Notes: generated by a model from the letters alone, not told the origin. Counted from the first letter of the stretch, positions 1 to 6,977 are shown. The stretch is DNA of 14,215 nucleotides from Lysobacteraceae bacterium (GCA_011682665.1 JAACEG010000003.1:1-14215); one strand, 5' to 3'. Translations and numbers: made by a program.

Positions 1-9
1 TTTTTTAAA

Positions 10-37
10 CCCCAGTAGTATATAAATAACTACGGGG
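10..37. repeat. Hairpin with C4/G4 ends at outer edge of left repeat
   Basis: CCCC at 10-13 pairs with GGGG at 34-37. GTAGT (15-19) pairs with ACTAC (29-33), leaving a single bulged A and a short AT loop. The right repeat copy has an equivalent imperfect hairpin (13857-13882) starting, in the same orientation, with CCCCAGT and ending with CGGGG. The hairpin is therefore probably part of the same repeat element. Confidence 0.6.
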
Positions 38-43
38 CAAGTA

Positions 44-142
44 ATTTTTTTAGCCTACCCTAAGGTAAGGTAAAAAAATTTGAAGAAAATTTGGCCAAAA
101 GATGAAAATTGCAGTAGAAACGGCTCTCGTTACCAGCCCCTA
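44..142 (+). repeat. ~99-bp inverted-repeat copy, left
   Basis: This stretch matches the reverse complement of 13722-13820. By my hand alignment there are five substitutions and two single-base indels over 99 positions, about 93% identity. The shared core runs from CTACCCTAAGGTAAGG through a long A/T block to GCAGTAG and ends at the ACCAG-CCCTA motif. A hairpin with CCCC/GGGG ends (10-37) lies just outside, and a hairpin of the same kind lies outside the right copy. It contains no coding frame. It is probably a dispersed non-coding repeat (MITE-like or structured RNA); the family is not recognised. Confidence 0.85.
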
Positions 143-145
143 AAG

Positions 146-172
146 GTTGACAATTAACTGTCAACTGTCAAC
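146..172. repeat. GTTGACA/TGTCAAC inverted and tandem repeat
   Basis: GTTGACA (146-152) is followed after six bases by its reverse complement TGTCAAC (159-165), which is repeated directly at 166-172. The motif contains TTGACA, but I found no -10 element at a suitable distance on either strand. I read it as a short intergenic repeat rather than a promoter. No gene is visible between the window start and the small ORF at 259-381. Confidence 0.5.
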
Positions 173-221
173 TAATTTTAAATTGATATTTTATTTTACT
201 TTCTCTGTTTTTAAAATTTTT

Positions 222-265
222 AAAATAATATTCTGACATTCTGCAGAATGTTAGAATATTATTTT
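222..265. repeat. Near-perfect 40-44 nt palindrome, copy 1
   Basis: Two arms of about 22 nt meet at CTGCAG (241-246). The only non-Watson-Crick position in 222-265 is one G:T pair. Each arm is built from two 8-mers of the ATTCTGAC type. It overlaps the stop codon of the 40-residue ORF at 259-381 and lies behind recJ. A weak T tract follows on the minus strand, so it could end transcription, but the stem is AT-rich. A homologous palindrome sits at 3514-3553. Confidence 0.8.
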
Positions 266-381
266 TGGCGTTTTAAAATTTTTACCATCCCTTTATTCGC
301 GTCAACTTCCACCAAATCCTCATCTTTTAAAATATCAGTAATATCACTTATGCCAACAATGCACGGTTTATTTGATATCAT
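259..381 (-). CDS. 40-residue ORF resembling the C-terminal tail of a PEP-utilising mobile domain
   Basis: The ATG overlaps the recJ stop codon in an ATGA arrangement, which suggests translational coupling. The 40-residue product begins MISNKPCIVGI, continues with ILKDEDLVEVDANKGMVKIL and ends KRQK. This matches the end of the phosphohistidine swivelling (PEP-utilising enzyme mobile) domain, which typically reads 'P.VVG...AT..L.DGD.VEVD...G.V.IL'. The phospho-accepting histidine and the GG.SHAAI stretch of the full 80-90 residue domain are absent, and I did not find them upstream because recJ occupies that DNA. It cannot carry phosphotransfer chemistry. It may be a degraded remnant captured behind recJ, or a small expressed protein. 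The domain assignment is by eye. Confidence 0.5.
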   Translation of the reverse strand: MISNKPCIVGISDITDILKDEDLVEVDANKGMVKILKRQK

Positions 382-2099
382 TTCAATTCTGAATGTTTTA
401 AATCAATAATTTTTAACTGGATTTCTCGGCTACCATTCCAACGATTTTCCTCTATATAATAAACAAGGTCAACTAAATCTCCACGTTTTAATCTTCCGCG
501 CCAATTTTCTGAAAGACCAAAACCAATACAACTCCATCCATATCCACCCTGATATGTACTATCGCTTACTGAAAATTTTAAATGATTTCCGTTTTTTCCT
601 ACTTCTCTTGAAGAAAGTATTTTTAAATTCTTTGTTAAAAAAATAGGCTTAACATTATTTTGGCCAAAAGGCGCGAATTTCGCAAGATCATCAAAAAAAT
701 TCCAATTAATATCGCTTAAATTTATTTTAGCGTCAATTTCTAAAACAGGACGCAAGTCTTTATCTATTAATTCGCTATTAGCGATTTTTAACATCTCATC
801 TTTAAAATTATTTAATTCATCTTCATTTTTTAAGGTTAACCCACAAGCCTGGCTATGGCCTCCAAAGTGAGAAAATAAATCACTCATTTTGTTTAAAGCT
901 TTAATCATATTAAACTTTGGGATGCTTCTTCCCGACCCGATTATTTTTTGATCTTGTTCAGTTAATATAAACGAAGGTTTATTATAATGACTTACGACTC
1001 TTCCTGCTACTAAGCCTAAAATTCCTACTGGGCAATCTTTTTGCAAAGAAAATAAAATTTTTTCTTTAGGACTTTCCCCAATATCTTTTATGGCTTTTTT
1101 TAATATTAAATCAGTAATTTTTTGCCTTTCAAGATTAAGCTGGTTTAAATCTTCAGTAATTTCACTTGACTTTTTAAACGAATTTGACATCAAAAGATCA
1201 TAGGCAATTATCGCCTTATTCATTCTTCCAGCCGCGTTAATTCTTGGGGATAAGCGAAAAGAAATATCATAAGTGTTGATCTCGCTTAAATTCAAAGAAG
1301 ATTTTTTAATTAAAGCTTTTAGCCCTTCTCGTTTAGTTTTATTTAAAACAATTAATCCATATTTTGTTAAAATTCTATTTTCACCAATTAAAGAAACACA
1401 GTCAGCAATTGTCCCAATTGCCACTAAATCTAAAAGCCATTTTTCAAAAGCCTCTTTTTTAGAACTGTTTTTCTTGCTTATTTTAGATAATAATGCCTGG
1501 GATAGTTTAAAAGCGACCCCCACTCCAGCTAATTCTTTAAAAGGATAATTATGATCAACTTGCGCGTTTATTATTAAACAATGAGGTTTTTCTTTTGAGG
1601 GATAATGATGATCTGTTATTATCACTTCCATTCCTAAATCTTTTATTTTTTTTATCTCTTTATTGTTAGTAATTCCACAATCAACTGTTATAATTAAATC
1701 TGTCTTTTTCTTTGATAGAATCTCAATAGCTTTTGCATTTAATCCATAACCTTCTTTTTTTCTATCAGGAATATAAACATTGCATTTCGCGCCAAGCTCT
1801 TTTAAACAATTTATTAAAACAGCGCTAGAAGTTATTCCGTCAGCGTCATAATCACCAAAAACAGTAATCCTTTTCCTTTCTTTAATCGCTTTTCTGATAA
1901 CCTTAACGGCTTTTTCCATATCAGAAAAAAGAAAAGGATCATTTAAAGACCTATAATCAGGAAATAAGAACTCATTAATTCTTTCCTGTTCTGTAATTCC
2001 TCTATTCGCCAATAATTGAAGAATAATTGGATTTATTTCTAAAAACTTATTTATTAATTCTTTATCTATCTTTTTCGCAACCTTCCATTTTTTTTGCAT
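378..2099 (-). CDS. recJ: Single-stranded-DNA-specific 5'-3' exonuclease RecJ
   Basis: RecJ degrades single-stranded DNA 5' to 3' in recombinational and mismatch repair, using two metal ions in the cytoplasm. The 573-residue product has the full family layout. The DHH phosphoesterase domain has VFGDYDADG (80-88), VDCG (139-142), DHH (163-165) and PRINAAGRM (285-293). The DHHA1 nucleic-acid domain has GGHSQACGL (413-421), followed by FAPFGQ (475-480) and an OB-like C-terminus. Length is close to E. coli RecJ. I chose the ATG at 2099-2097 (MQKKWKVAKK). The open frame runs 14 codons further upstream, but that stretch is out-of-frame coding sequence of the microprotein ORF at 2111-2221, and family members start near this point. 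It lies 11 bp behind that ORF and probably belongs to the gap transcript. Confidence 0.95.
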   Translation of the reverse strand: MQKKWKVAKKIDKELINKFLEINPIILQLLANRGITEQERINEFLFPDYRSLNDPFLFSDMEKAVKVIRKAIKERKRITVFGDYDADGITSSAVLINCLKELGAKCNVYIPDRKKEGYGLNAKAIEILSKKKTDLIITVDCGITNNKEIKKIKDLGMEVIITDHHYPSKEKPHCLIINAQVDHNYPFKELAGVGVAFKLSQALLSKISKKNSSKKEAFEKWLLDLVAIGTIADCVSLIGENRILTKYGLIVLNKTKREGLKALIKKSSLNLSEINTYDISFRLSPRINAAGRMNKAIIAYDLLMSNSFKKSSEITEDLNQLNLERQKITDLILKKAIKDIGESPKEKILFSLQKDCPVGILGLVAGRVVSHYNKPSFILTEQDQKIIGSGRSIPKFNMIKALNKMSDLFSHFGGHSQACGLTLKNEDELNNFKDEMLKIANSELIDKDLRPVLEIDAKINLSDINWNFFDDLAKFAPFGQNNVKPIFLTKNLKILSSREVGKNGNHLKFSVSDSTYQGGYGWSCIGFGLSENWRGRLKRGDLVDLVYYIEENRWNGSREIQLKIIDLKHSELK

Positions 2100-2110
2100 A
2101 AAATTTAATA

Positions 2111-2221
2111 CTAATACATAAAAATAGGACCAAGTGTCCAAAAAATTAGGCTAATTCCCATTATAGCCACGATAATTATCCAAATTATTTTTTGCCATTT
2201 GCCTTTTTTTTCTGAAAACAT
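2111..2221 (-). CDS. 36-residue single-TM microprotein
   Basis: This small ORF fills the space between gap (18 bp upstream) and recJ (11 bp downstream). It has a lysine-rich N-terminus (MFSEKKGKWQK), then about 20 hydrophobic residues (12-34, IIWIIIVAIMGISLIFW...), and ends with TAG. By the positive-inside rule the N-terminus is cytoplasmic. No family is recognised. Three things support it being real: tight packing in the operon, a textbook basic-then-hydrophobic layout, and the fact that it explains why the recJ frame stays open upstream of its likely start. No Shine-Dalgarno is visible. It could be a chance ORF; conservation between gap and recJ in relatives would settle that. Confidence 0.55.
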   Translation of the reverse strand: MFSEKKGKWQKIIWIIIVAIMGISLIFWTLGPIFMY

Positions 2222-2239
2222 TTTAAATTGCTTAATAAA

Positions 2240-3250
2240 TTACTTATTAATTTTCGAAATTAATTCTGTGATTTCCGCTAAACGGTTTGAATAACCCCAT
2301 TCATTATCATACCAAGCGACAACTTTTAGAAAATCTCCATCTACAACTTTAGTCATAGAAAGATCAATAATAGTTGAATAAGAATTATGAATAAAGTCAG
2401 ATGAAACTAATGGTTGGTCAGTTGTATCAATAATGCCAAGATATCTTTTTGATTTTTTTTCCTGAACAAAAATTTTGTTCACTTTTTTTTCATCAGTTTT
2501 CTTTTTTAATAAAAAAACAAAATCTGACATTGAGACAAGCGCGGTTGGAACCCTGATAGAAATTCCATCAAATTTCCCCTTTAATTTTGGAACAGTTTTA
2601 ATTGTTGCCAAGGCCGCGCCAGTTGTTGTTGGTATAATATTTTGCCCTGCGGCGCGCGCACGCCGCAAATCTTTATGTGGACCATCAACTAAATTTTGAT
2701 CAGAAGTATAAGAATGGATTGTTGTCATCATAACTTTCTTAATCCCAATTTTTCTATTTAATACTTCCACTATCGGAGCAATACAATTAGTTGTACAAGA
2801 AGCATTAGAAATGATTTTATCTGTTTTTTTGATTTTTTTATCATTAACTCCTAAAACATAAACTGGAACATCATCGCTTTTAGCGGGCGCTGATATAATA
2901 ACTTTTTTCGCGCCAGCTTTTAAATGTTTTTCACATAATTCTTTAGTTCTAAATAGGCCTGTACATTCTAAAACAATTGACACTCCAAGCTCTTTCCAAG
3001 GTAATTCAGAAGGGTCTCTTTCCGCTAAAACTTTATATTTTTTGTTATTCACTATAATATTGCTTTTATCAAATCCAATTTCTTTATCCCATCTGTGATA
3101 GATCGTATCATATTTTAAAAGATGCGCTAAAGTTTTTGTGTCTGTTAAATCATTAATCGCCGCTATTTGCAAATTTTTATGCTTTTCAATTAAACTTTTA
3201 AAAACAGCTCGGCCAATTCGGCCAAAACCGTTAATTGCTATTTTTACCAT
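2240..3250 (-). CDS. gap: Type I glyceraldehyde-3-phosphate dehydrogenase
   Basis: This cytoplasmic glycolytic enzyme oxidises glyceraldehyde-3-phosphate to 1,3-bisphosphoglycerate with NAD+ and phosphate. The 336-residue product is a normal full-length type I GAPDH. It has the Rossmann motif INGFGRIGR (6-14), Asp34 in IND as expected for NAD+ preference, and ERDP (77-80). The catalytic loop SNASCTTNC has nucleophile Cys152, the activating His179 is in TTIHSYTSDQ, and the phosphate-site segment LRRARAAGQNIIPTT follows. The C-terminal WYDNEWGYS (313-321) is intact. No key residue is missing. It is the first gene of the cluster that continues into the microprotein and recJ, with a promoter about 60 bp upstream. 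Confidence 0.98.
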   Translation of the reverse strand: MVKIAINGFGRIGRAVFKSLIEKHKNLQIAAINDLTDTKTLAHLLKYDTIYHRWDKEIGFDKSNIIVNNKKYKVLAERDPSELPWKELGVSIVLECTGLFRTKELCEKHLKAGAKKVIISAPAKSDDVPVYVLGVNDKKIKKTDKIISNASCTTNCIAPIVEVLNRKIGIKKVMMTTIHSYTSDQNLVDGPHKDLRRARAAGQNIIPTTTGAALATIKTVPKLKGKFDGISIRVPTALVSMSDFVFLLKKKTDEKKVNKIFVQEKKSKRYLGIIDTTDQPLVSSDFIHNSYSTIIDLSMTKVVDGDFLKVVAWYDNEWGYSNRLAEITELISKINK

Positions 3251-3513
3251 AAAATATATTTTAAATAATTAATTTTTAAAAATTAAATTTTGTTTCATAT
3301 TTCTTAAATTATATCATCTTAAATAAAAAATACAATAATTATTTTTCCAGTCTTATTATTATTTCTTTTATATGATTCTATAACTATAGCTTGCTATTAC
3401 TCCTTTTAAGTCCAATCTATATCCTAAAGCTAAAACAAATTATCCTGCTATTTTTTTTACTTCCTGCCTTATTTTTTGCTTTTTATTAGTTCTGCAATTT
3501 TCAAATCATTTTG
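3251..3513. other. Intergenic region between gap and the PEBP lipoprotein gene, no gene seen
   Basis: Apart from the gap promoter and the palindrome at its far end, I see no gene or RNA here. Frames on both strands are broken by frequent stops. The longest piece noticed is about 22 codons on the minus strand (near 3370-3440), without a start and not assignable. Base composition resembles the other spacers. Confidence 0.5.
3308..3335 (-). promoter_or_regulatory. Probable sigma70-type promoter for gap
   Basis: On the minus strand a perfect TATAAT (3313-3308) follows TTGTAT (3335-3330) with a 16-nt spacer. Transcription would start near 3301, leaving about a 50-nt leader before the gap ATG. The region is AT-rich, so chance -10 matches are common; the pairing and position make this one credible. 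Confidence 0.55.
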
Positions 3514-3553
3514 AATAACATTCTAACATTCTGCAAAATGTTAGAATGTTATT
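3514..3553. repeat. Near-perfect 40-nt palindrome, copy 2
   Basis: Two 20-nt arms differ from perfect symmetry by one base pair near the centre (CTGCAA instead of CTGCAG). Each arm is two tandem 8-mers of the ATTCTAAC type. The sequence matches the palindrome at 224-263 at most positions. It ends 8 bp downstream of the stop codon of the lipoprotein gene (minus strand). No T tract follows on that strand, so it is not a classic terminator. Confidence 0.8.
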
Positions 3554-3561
3554 TTTAATAT

Positions 3562-4140
3562 TTAAATTTTAAAATCTTTACTTTTTTTATAAAGTCCAAT
3601 TAGAATAGTTTGATCAAGAATGTGATTTTCCATTGCTTTTTCAATGTCTTTCTTAATCGCGGAAGGGTTCAAACTAAGCAAAATATCCAAGGCATAAAGT
3701 TTAAACTGATAATGGTGAATTCCCGATGGCGGGCAAGGTCCGCCATATTTATTACTCCCGAAATCTGTCATGCCCTGAACGGCTCCAGTCGGCGCGCTAT
3801 TTTCAGAAATAATTTTTGTATCCGGCGCGATGTTCCAAATTGTCCAATGCACCCAATCACCGCCAGGCGCGTCAGGATCGTCAACAATTAAAACCAAACT
3901 TTTAACGCTCGTTGGCACATTTGATATTTCCAGCAACGGATTGACATCGTCTCCGTCGCAAGTGTACTTAGCTGGAATAAAATCCCTGTAATTAAAAACC
4001 GGGCTTGTGAGCTTCATATTTTTAGTGATATTTTCATTAGAAACATTGCTCGGCAAAGCAATACTAGTATTTTTCTTGCCACAACCAGACGAAATTATAC
4101 TAACAAAAATAGTAATAATAATTAAAGTTAATTGCTTCAT
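3562..4140 (-). CDS. YbhB/YbcL-family (PEBP, Raf kinase inhibitor-like) lipoprotein
   Basis: This is a 192-residue exported member of the phosphatidylethanolamine-binding protein fold. The first 20 residues form a lipoprotein signal: a basic start, a hydrophobic core, then lipobox ISSGC with Cys20 as the lipidated residue. The mature domain (about 42-188) shows the family landmarks PAKYTCDG (56-63), the ligand-pocket motif DDPDAPGGDWVHW (87-99), and GGPCPPSGIHHYQF..LYALD (133-152). Bacterial members lack a defined common substrate; they bind anionic or phospho-ligands in a small pocket, so the role here is open. It would sit anchored on the outer face of the membrane. It follows the pseudo-HtrA gene by 78 bp and may share its transcript. 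Confidence 0.93.
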   Translation of the reverse strand: MKQLTLIIITIFVSIISSGCGKKNTSIALPSNVSNENITKNMKLTSPVFNYRDFIPAKYTCDGDDVNPLLEISNVPTSVKSLVLIVDDPDAPGGDWVHWTIWNIAPDTKIISENSAPTGAVQGMTDFGSNKYGGPCPPSGIHHYQFKLYALDILLSLNPSAIKKDIEKAMENHILDQTILIGLYKKSKDFKI

Positions 4141-4218
4141 AATTTCATGGTATCTTGTAAAAAGTTCATCATTTCTAATAAAAAATAAACTATTAACTTC
4201 TCGCTCTTTTCAAAATTT

Positions 4219-5325
4219 TTACAATTCATCTAACACAACCTTAATCTTTTTTATTTTTCCTTTTCTCAAAATTTTCAACTCAATCTCGCTACCAATTTTA
4301 TATTCCTGAATTATTTCATTCAAACTTTTATTTATTCCCAAATCCTCATCTTCAACTGAAAGTATTAAATCATTATATTTTAATCCCGCTTTTTCAGCAG
4401 GGCTTTTAGATTTGATTGCTTCAGATTTTTGCAAAGCATAAATCAAATCTCCTTTTAGAGGTTCATTTCCATCTGTAATTTTATTACTATAAAAAAATTC
4501 GGAAGAATCAATATAATTTACTCCTAAAAATATTCTTTTTAATCCATCTGCCATTAAAACATTATTTATTTTATTCTTAAAATAATTAACAGGAATTAAC
4601 TCAGAATAGTTCTTATTTTTTTGGCTCACAATTCCAATTATTTCACCGTATTGGTTAACAAAGGGCAATCCTAAATTAACTGATTTATCAATAATTATTC
4701 TTTTATCCAATTTTTCACTTGATTGAATAAAATTTTTAAGACTACCTGTATTAATTATTTTCCCTTCAAACGCGTTACCAAATAAATCAACACTCATTAG
4801 GTCATCAAGGAGTTTAATTTTATCTGAATCCCCTAATTTTATTGTTGACAATTTCTTTCCCTTAGTCTCAACTTTCAAAAATAAAATTCCTGTACAAGGA
4901 TCAAGCACTTTTTTTTGAAAATAAAAAATTTGATTATTATTTATAATCGCTAAATCGCTATTCTTTTCTTTATTTATATTATCATCTAAAACAATAATCC
5001 ATCCATCATCAGTTAAAACAAAGCCATAACCAATAATGTCTTTCTGCGAATAAAAATTATTTAAAAGATTGGCAGTCCCTTTTTTTCTTTTAATAATACC
5101 AACTATATTTCTTCTAAAATAATCTATTGAAAAATTAATTTTATTATTATTTGAAAAAATTAATTCTTTTTTTTGATAAACATTGTTTGTTTGAATATAT
5201 TTATCATAAACAGTATTTAATTCTAATAAATTATTTTCAATATATAATGCTCCTAATATTCCAGATATAAAACCAATAGCCGTTAACAATAGCACAAAAA
5301 ATAAATTTTGAAATTTTTTAAACAT
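4219..5325 (-). CDS. HtrA-like membrane-anchored trypsin-fold/PDZ protein lacking the catalytic triad
   Basis: The 368-residue protein has an N-terminal membrane anchor (about 8-30), a trypsin-like region (about 65-260) and a C-terminal PDZ domain (about 265-365, with SPAEKAGLKYNDLILSVED at 308-326). The layout is that of HtrA/DegP S1C proteases, and several signature strands align: GYGFVLTDDGWIIV (99-112) with the usual GSGFVIS.DGYIVT, and NLGLPFVNQYGEIIGI (217-232) with GNSGGPLVN..GEVIGI. At the catalytic positions the expected His is Asp115, the Asp is Gly146, and the Ser is Leu218. It should therefore be proteolytically dead. The fold and PDZ could still bind peptides or act as an envelope scaffold or regulator. 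The frame is intact. It follows the 291-residue membrane protein. Confidence 0.8.
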   Translation of the reverse strand: MFKKFQNLFFVLLLTAIGFISGILGALYIENNLLELNTVYDKYIQTNNVYQKKELIFSNNNKINFSIDYFRRNIVGIIKRKKGTANLLNNFYSQKDIIGYGFVLTDDGWIIVLDDNINKEKNSDLAIINNNQIFYFQKKVLDPCTGILFLKVETKGKKLSTIKLGDSDKIKLLDDLMSVDLFGNAFEGKIINTGSLKNFIQSSEKLDKRIIIDKSVNLGLPFVNQYGEIIGIVSQKNKNYSELIPVNYFKNKINNVLMADGLKRIFLGVNYIDSSEFFYSNKITDGNEPLKGDLIYALQKSEAIKSKSPAEKAGLKYNDLILSVEDEDLGINKSLNEIIQEYKIGSEIELKILRKGKIKKIKVVLDEL

Positions 5326-5342
5326 AAAATTAAATTATCTTA

Positions 5343-5436
5343 AATTACGAAATTTATAAATTCTACTGTCCTTGCGAGAAAGAAGCAAAGCCTACCGGCA
5401 GGTTTTGCTCTTTCCCTGCAAAAATATTTCGTAATT
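5343..5436. repeat. Inverted-repeat-bounded intergenic element with internal hairpin
   Basis: AATTACGAAAT (5343-5353) and its exact reverse complement (5426-5436) bound about 94 bp. Inside is a 24-nt near-perfect hairpin (5385-5408, GCAAAGCC.../...GGTTTTGC, one mismatch and one G:T). The segment 5363-5402 resembles 10203-10245, so part of it belongs to a dispersed family. It fills the gap between two minus-strand genes and could act as an mRNA stem or intercistronic terminator, though no T run follows the hairpin on the minus strand. Confidence 0.6.
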
Positions 5437-5444
5437 CAAAGAAA

Positions 5445-6320
5445 TTAAGTCCATTTTGCGGTAATCATTGCTAGAATTATAATTATTAAACTTATTAATA
5501 AATGCCTTAAAACTTTAGTTTTGTCTAACTTCTTTTTAAAATGAAAATATGCCATTCCTATAATAACATAATAAACGCTTATAAGAATTAAACTATCAAC
5601 ATAAAAATTTATTGGTAAAAAAGAAATTCCCCAAAAAAATTCTACTGTAAGAAGGGTTATAATTATATTATAAAGATAAGAAATTTTATCTGGTACTTTA
5701 TATATAAAAAATAAATAATGATTAGATAAAAAACTAACAAAAATTACTAACAAAATAATTTTTGTTAATGAAAAATTAAAAAGATATAATAAAGAAAAAA
5801 GTGTGGAATAAATAAAAAATAAAGATAATAAATCAATAATAGTAAAAATATTTTCAATAAAATAATCTTTTTGTTCTTGGGCTAAAATATCTGAATTTTC
5901 TAAAAAAGATGGGGAATAAAAATAAAAAAATAATGTTTCTAAGAATAAAAAATAAAAAAAACTAAAAAGCAAGATCGATGAATGAATAAATAGAATATTT
6001 CTTAAAAATAAAAGAAAAGAAATGGCGCCTAAAAATAAAAAAAATGGCGCAATAAAAAAAAGATAGTTTTTGTCTGTTAAAACAATTTTGCTAATGTTAA
6101 TTATTTTAAACAAAATAATATTTCCATTATTTGGCTCTTTTTTTACTGAAAAACTTTTAGGCAAAATCCTCCAGACAGAAAAAAATATAATTCCGACAAT
6201 AAATAAGCTTAGTAATAAAATGAAAGATGGATAAAAAACCAAAATCTCCATTATAATAAAAACTAAAATCGCAGAAAAAAAGGAATTCAGTCTTTTAATA
6301 TTAAAAATTTTTTTAAACAT
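5445..6320 (-). CDS. Polytopic membrane protein of unknown function
   Basis: The 291-residue protein has about eight to nine hydrophobic helices: near 12-30, 32-50, 87-108, 112-133, 158-178, 183-203, 217-236, 240-257 and 271-288. Short loops carry a few Lys/Asp residues. The first cytoplasmic segment (MFKKIFNIKR) is basic. The largest hydrophilic loop (about 51-86) includes a KEPNNGN stretch. I see no catalytic motif, nucleotide-binding site or transporter signature, and I do not recognise the family. It lies 8 bp behind the 169-residue single-pass protein and about 120 bp before the pseudo-HtrA, so all three are probably co-transcribed and envelope-located. The start is a clean ATG with no Shine-Dalgarno. 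Confidence 0.8.
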   Translation of the reverse strand: MFKKIFNIKRLNSFFSAILVFIIMEILVFYPSFILLLSLFIVGIIFFSVWRILPKSFSVKKEPNNGNIILFKIINISKIVLTDKNYLFFIAPFFLFLGAISFLLFLRNILFIHSSILLFSFFYFLFLETLFFYFYSPSFLENSDILAQEQKDYFIENIFTIIDLLSLFFIYSTLFSLLYLFNFSLTKIILLVIFVSFLSNHYLFFIYKVPDKISYLYNIIITLLTVEFFWGISFLPINFYVDSLILISVYYVIIGMAYFHFKKKLDKTKVLRHLLISLIIIILAMITAKWT

Positions 6321-6328
6321 TTTGATGA

Positions 6329-6838
6329 TTATTTTTCTTTTAAATATTCTTCTATAGCTTTGTTAACTTTTTTAAAACCATCCCCTATTTTATAACCGAT
6401 TACATTATTAGCGCTTTGATTTATAATATTAAAACCTATAACCAATTCTAAATGGAATTCTTTATATTTTGCCGGAACAATCATTTTAAAAAGATTATCC
6501 AAGGTTGAATGGCTAAAGTCTGCCCAAAATCCAGTATTACTAATTGCTTTTGATTTTTTATAAGAATCTATAATTTTATTGATTTTGCTCTTATATTCAA
6601 GTTCTAATTTTTTCTGATCAACAGGTGGCAAAGGATTTTTATCATAAGGATTTTCTATTTTTTCTTTTTTATTAATATGTGCTTTTTGCGCTTTAATTTG
6701 ATTATTATTTTTTTTATCTAAAAAAAATTTTTTGTCAACAATCAAAGCCCCAATAATAAAAAAAATAAGGAATAAGATTACAAACACAAATATTATTTGA
6801 TGTTTGATTTTTTGATTTTTTTGTTTATCTATTTCCAT
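6329..6838 (-). CDS. Single-pass membrane protein with a conserved-looking extracellular C-terminal domain, function unknown
   Basis: The 169-residue protein has a basic cytoplasmic N-terminus (1-13), one membrane helix (about 14-34, IIFVFVILFLIFFIIGALIV), a Lys/Asn-rich linker with a PLPPVD stretch (about 69-74), and a helical C-terminal domain (about 77-169). The C-terminal domain carries motifs such as TLDNLFKMIVPAKYKEFHLELV. The hydrophobic segment is not followed by a cleavage site, so the protein is probably anchored with its C-terminus outside. No family is recognised. It is the first gene of a run that continues with the polytopic protein (8 bp) and the pseudo-HtrA. Its own promoter lies upstream, and a 13-bp hairpin sits 8 nt before its start codon. 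Confidence 0.8.
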   Translation of the reverse strand: MEIDKQKNQKIKHQIIFVFVILFLIFFIIGALIVDKKFFLDKKNNNQIKAQKAHINKKEKIENPYDKNPLPPVDQKKLELEYKSKINKIIDSYKKSKAISNTGFWADFSHSTLDNLFKMIVPAKYKEFHLELVIGFNIINQSANNVIGYKIGDGFKKVNKAIEEYLKEK

Positions 6839-6846
6839 AAATTTAT

Positions 6847-6876
6847 CGCCTAGGAATTTATTGAAATTCCTAGGCG
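6847..6876 (-). promoter_or_regulatory. Perfect 13-bp stem-loop 8 nt upstream of the 169-residue ORF start
   Basis: The arms CGCCTAGGAATTT (6847-6859) and AAATTCCTAGGCG (6864-6876) are exact reverse complements around a 4-nt loop. On the minus strand it ends 8 nt before the ATG at 6838, where ribosomes would load. The bases that follow are not a T run, so it is a poor intrinsic terminator for tgt. A translation-attenuating or mRNA-stabilising hairpin is more likely. A GCAGATTAACGCAGA repeat-like segment borders it. Confidence 0.7.
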
Positions 6877-6948
6877 CGCAGATTAACGCAGAGTTTAATG
6901 CGGAAAGTCGCGGAAAAATATGCTATTAAAAAATTAATTTATATGAAT

Positions 6949-6977
6949 ATATTATCATCTAAAAAATAGATTTGCAA
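6949..6977 (-). promoter_or_regulatory. Probable sigma70-type promoter for the 169/291/368-residue gene run
   Basis: On the minus strand TTGCAA (6977-6972) is followed after exactly 17 nt by TAATAT (6954-6949). Initiation near 6942 would give a leader of about 100 nt that contains the 13-bp hairpin. It starts just behind the tgt stop codon. Confidence 0.55.

Noticed and set aside
146..172. Promoter based on TTGACA motifs
   Set aside because: No -10 hexamer lies at 16-18 nt on either strand, and the motifs are explained by a tandem/inverted repeat.
1273..1548. Plus-strand ORF of 91 codons
   Set aside because: It lies antisense inside recJ, without protein-like features. The other plus-strand ORFs (for example 2475-2699, 3610-3891, 4007-4309, 7192-7407, 8756-8974 and 13270-13515) are also antisense shadows of real genes.
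2100..2141. Longer recJ start at 2141, adding 14 residues
   Set aside because: The extension is the microprotein ORF read in another frame, has no family similarity, and RecJ proteins begin near the MQKKWKVA segment.
3360..3470. Degraded gene on the minus strand upstream of gap
   Set aside because: Only about 22 open codons without a start and with nearby stops; no similarity could be recognised.
3514..3553. Rho-independent terminator
   Set aside because: The stem is AT-rich and no T run follows on the minus strand; it is reported as a palindrome family instead.
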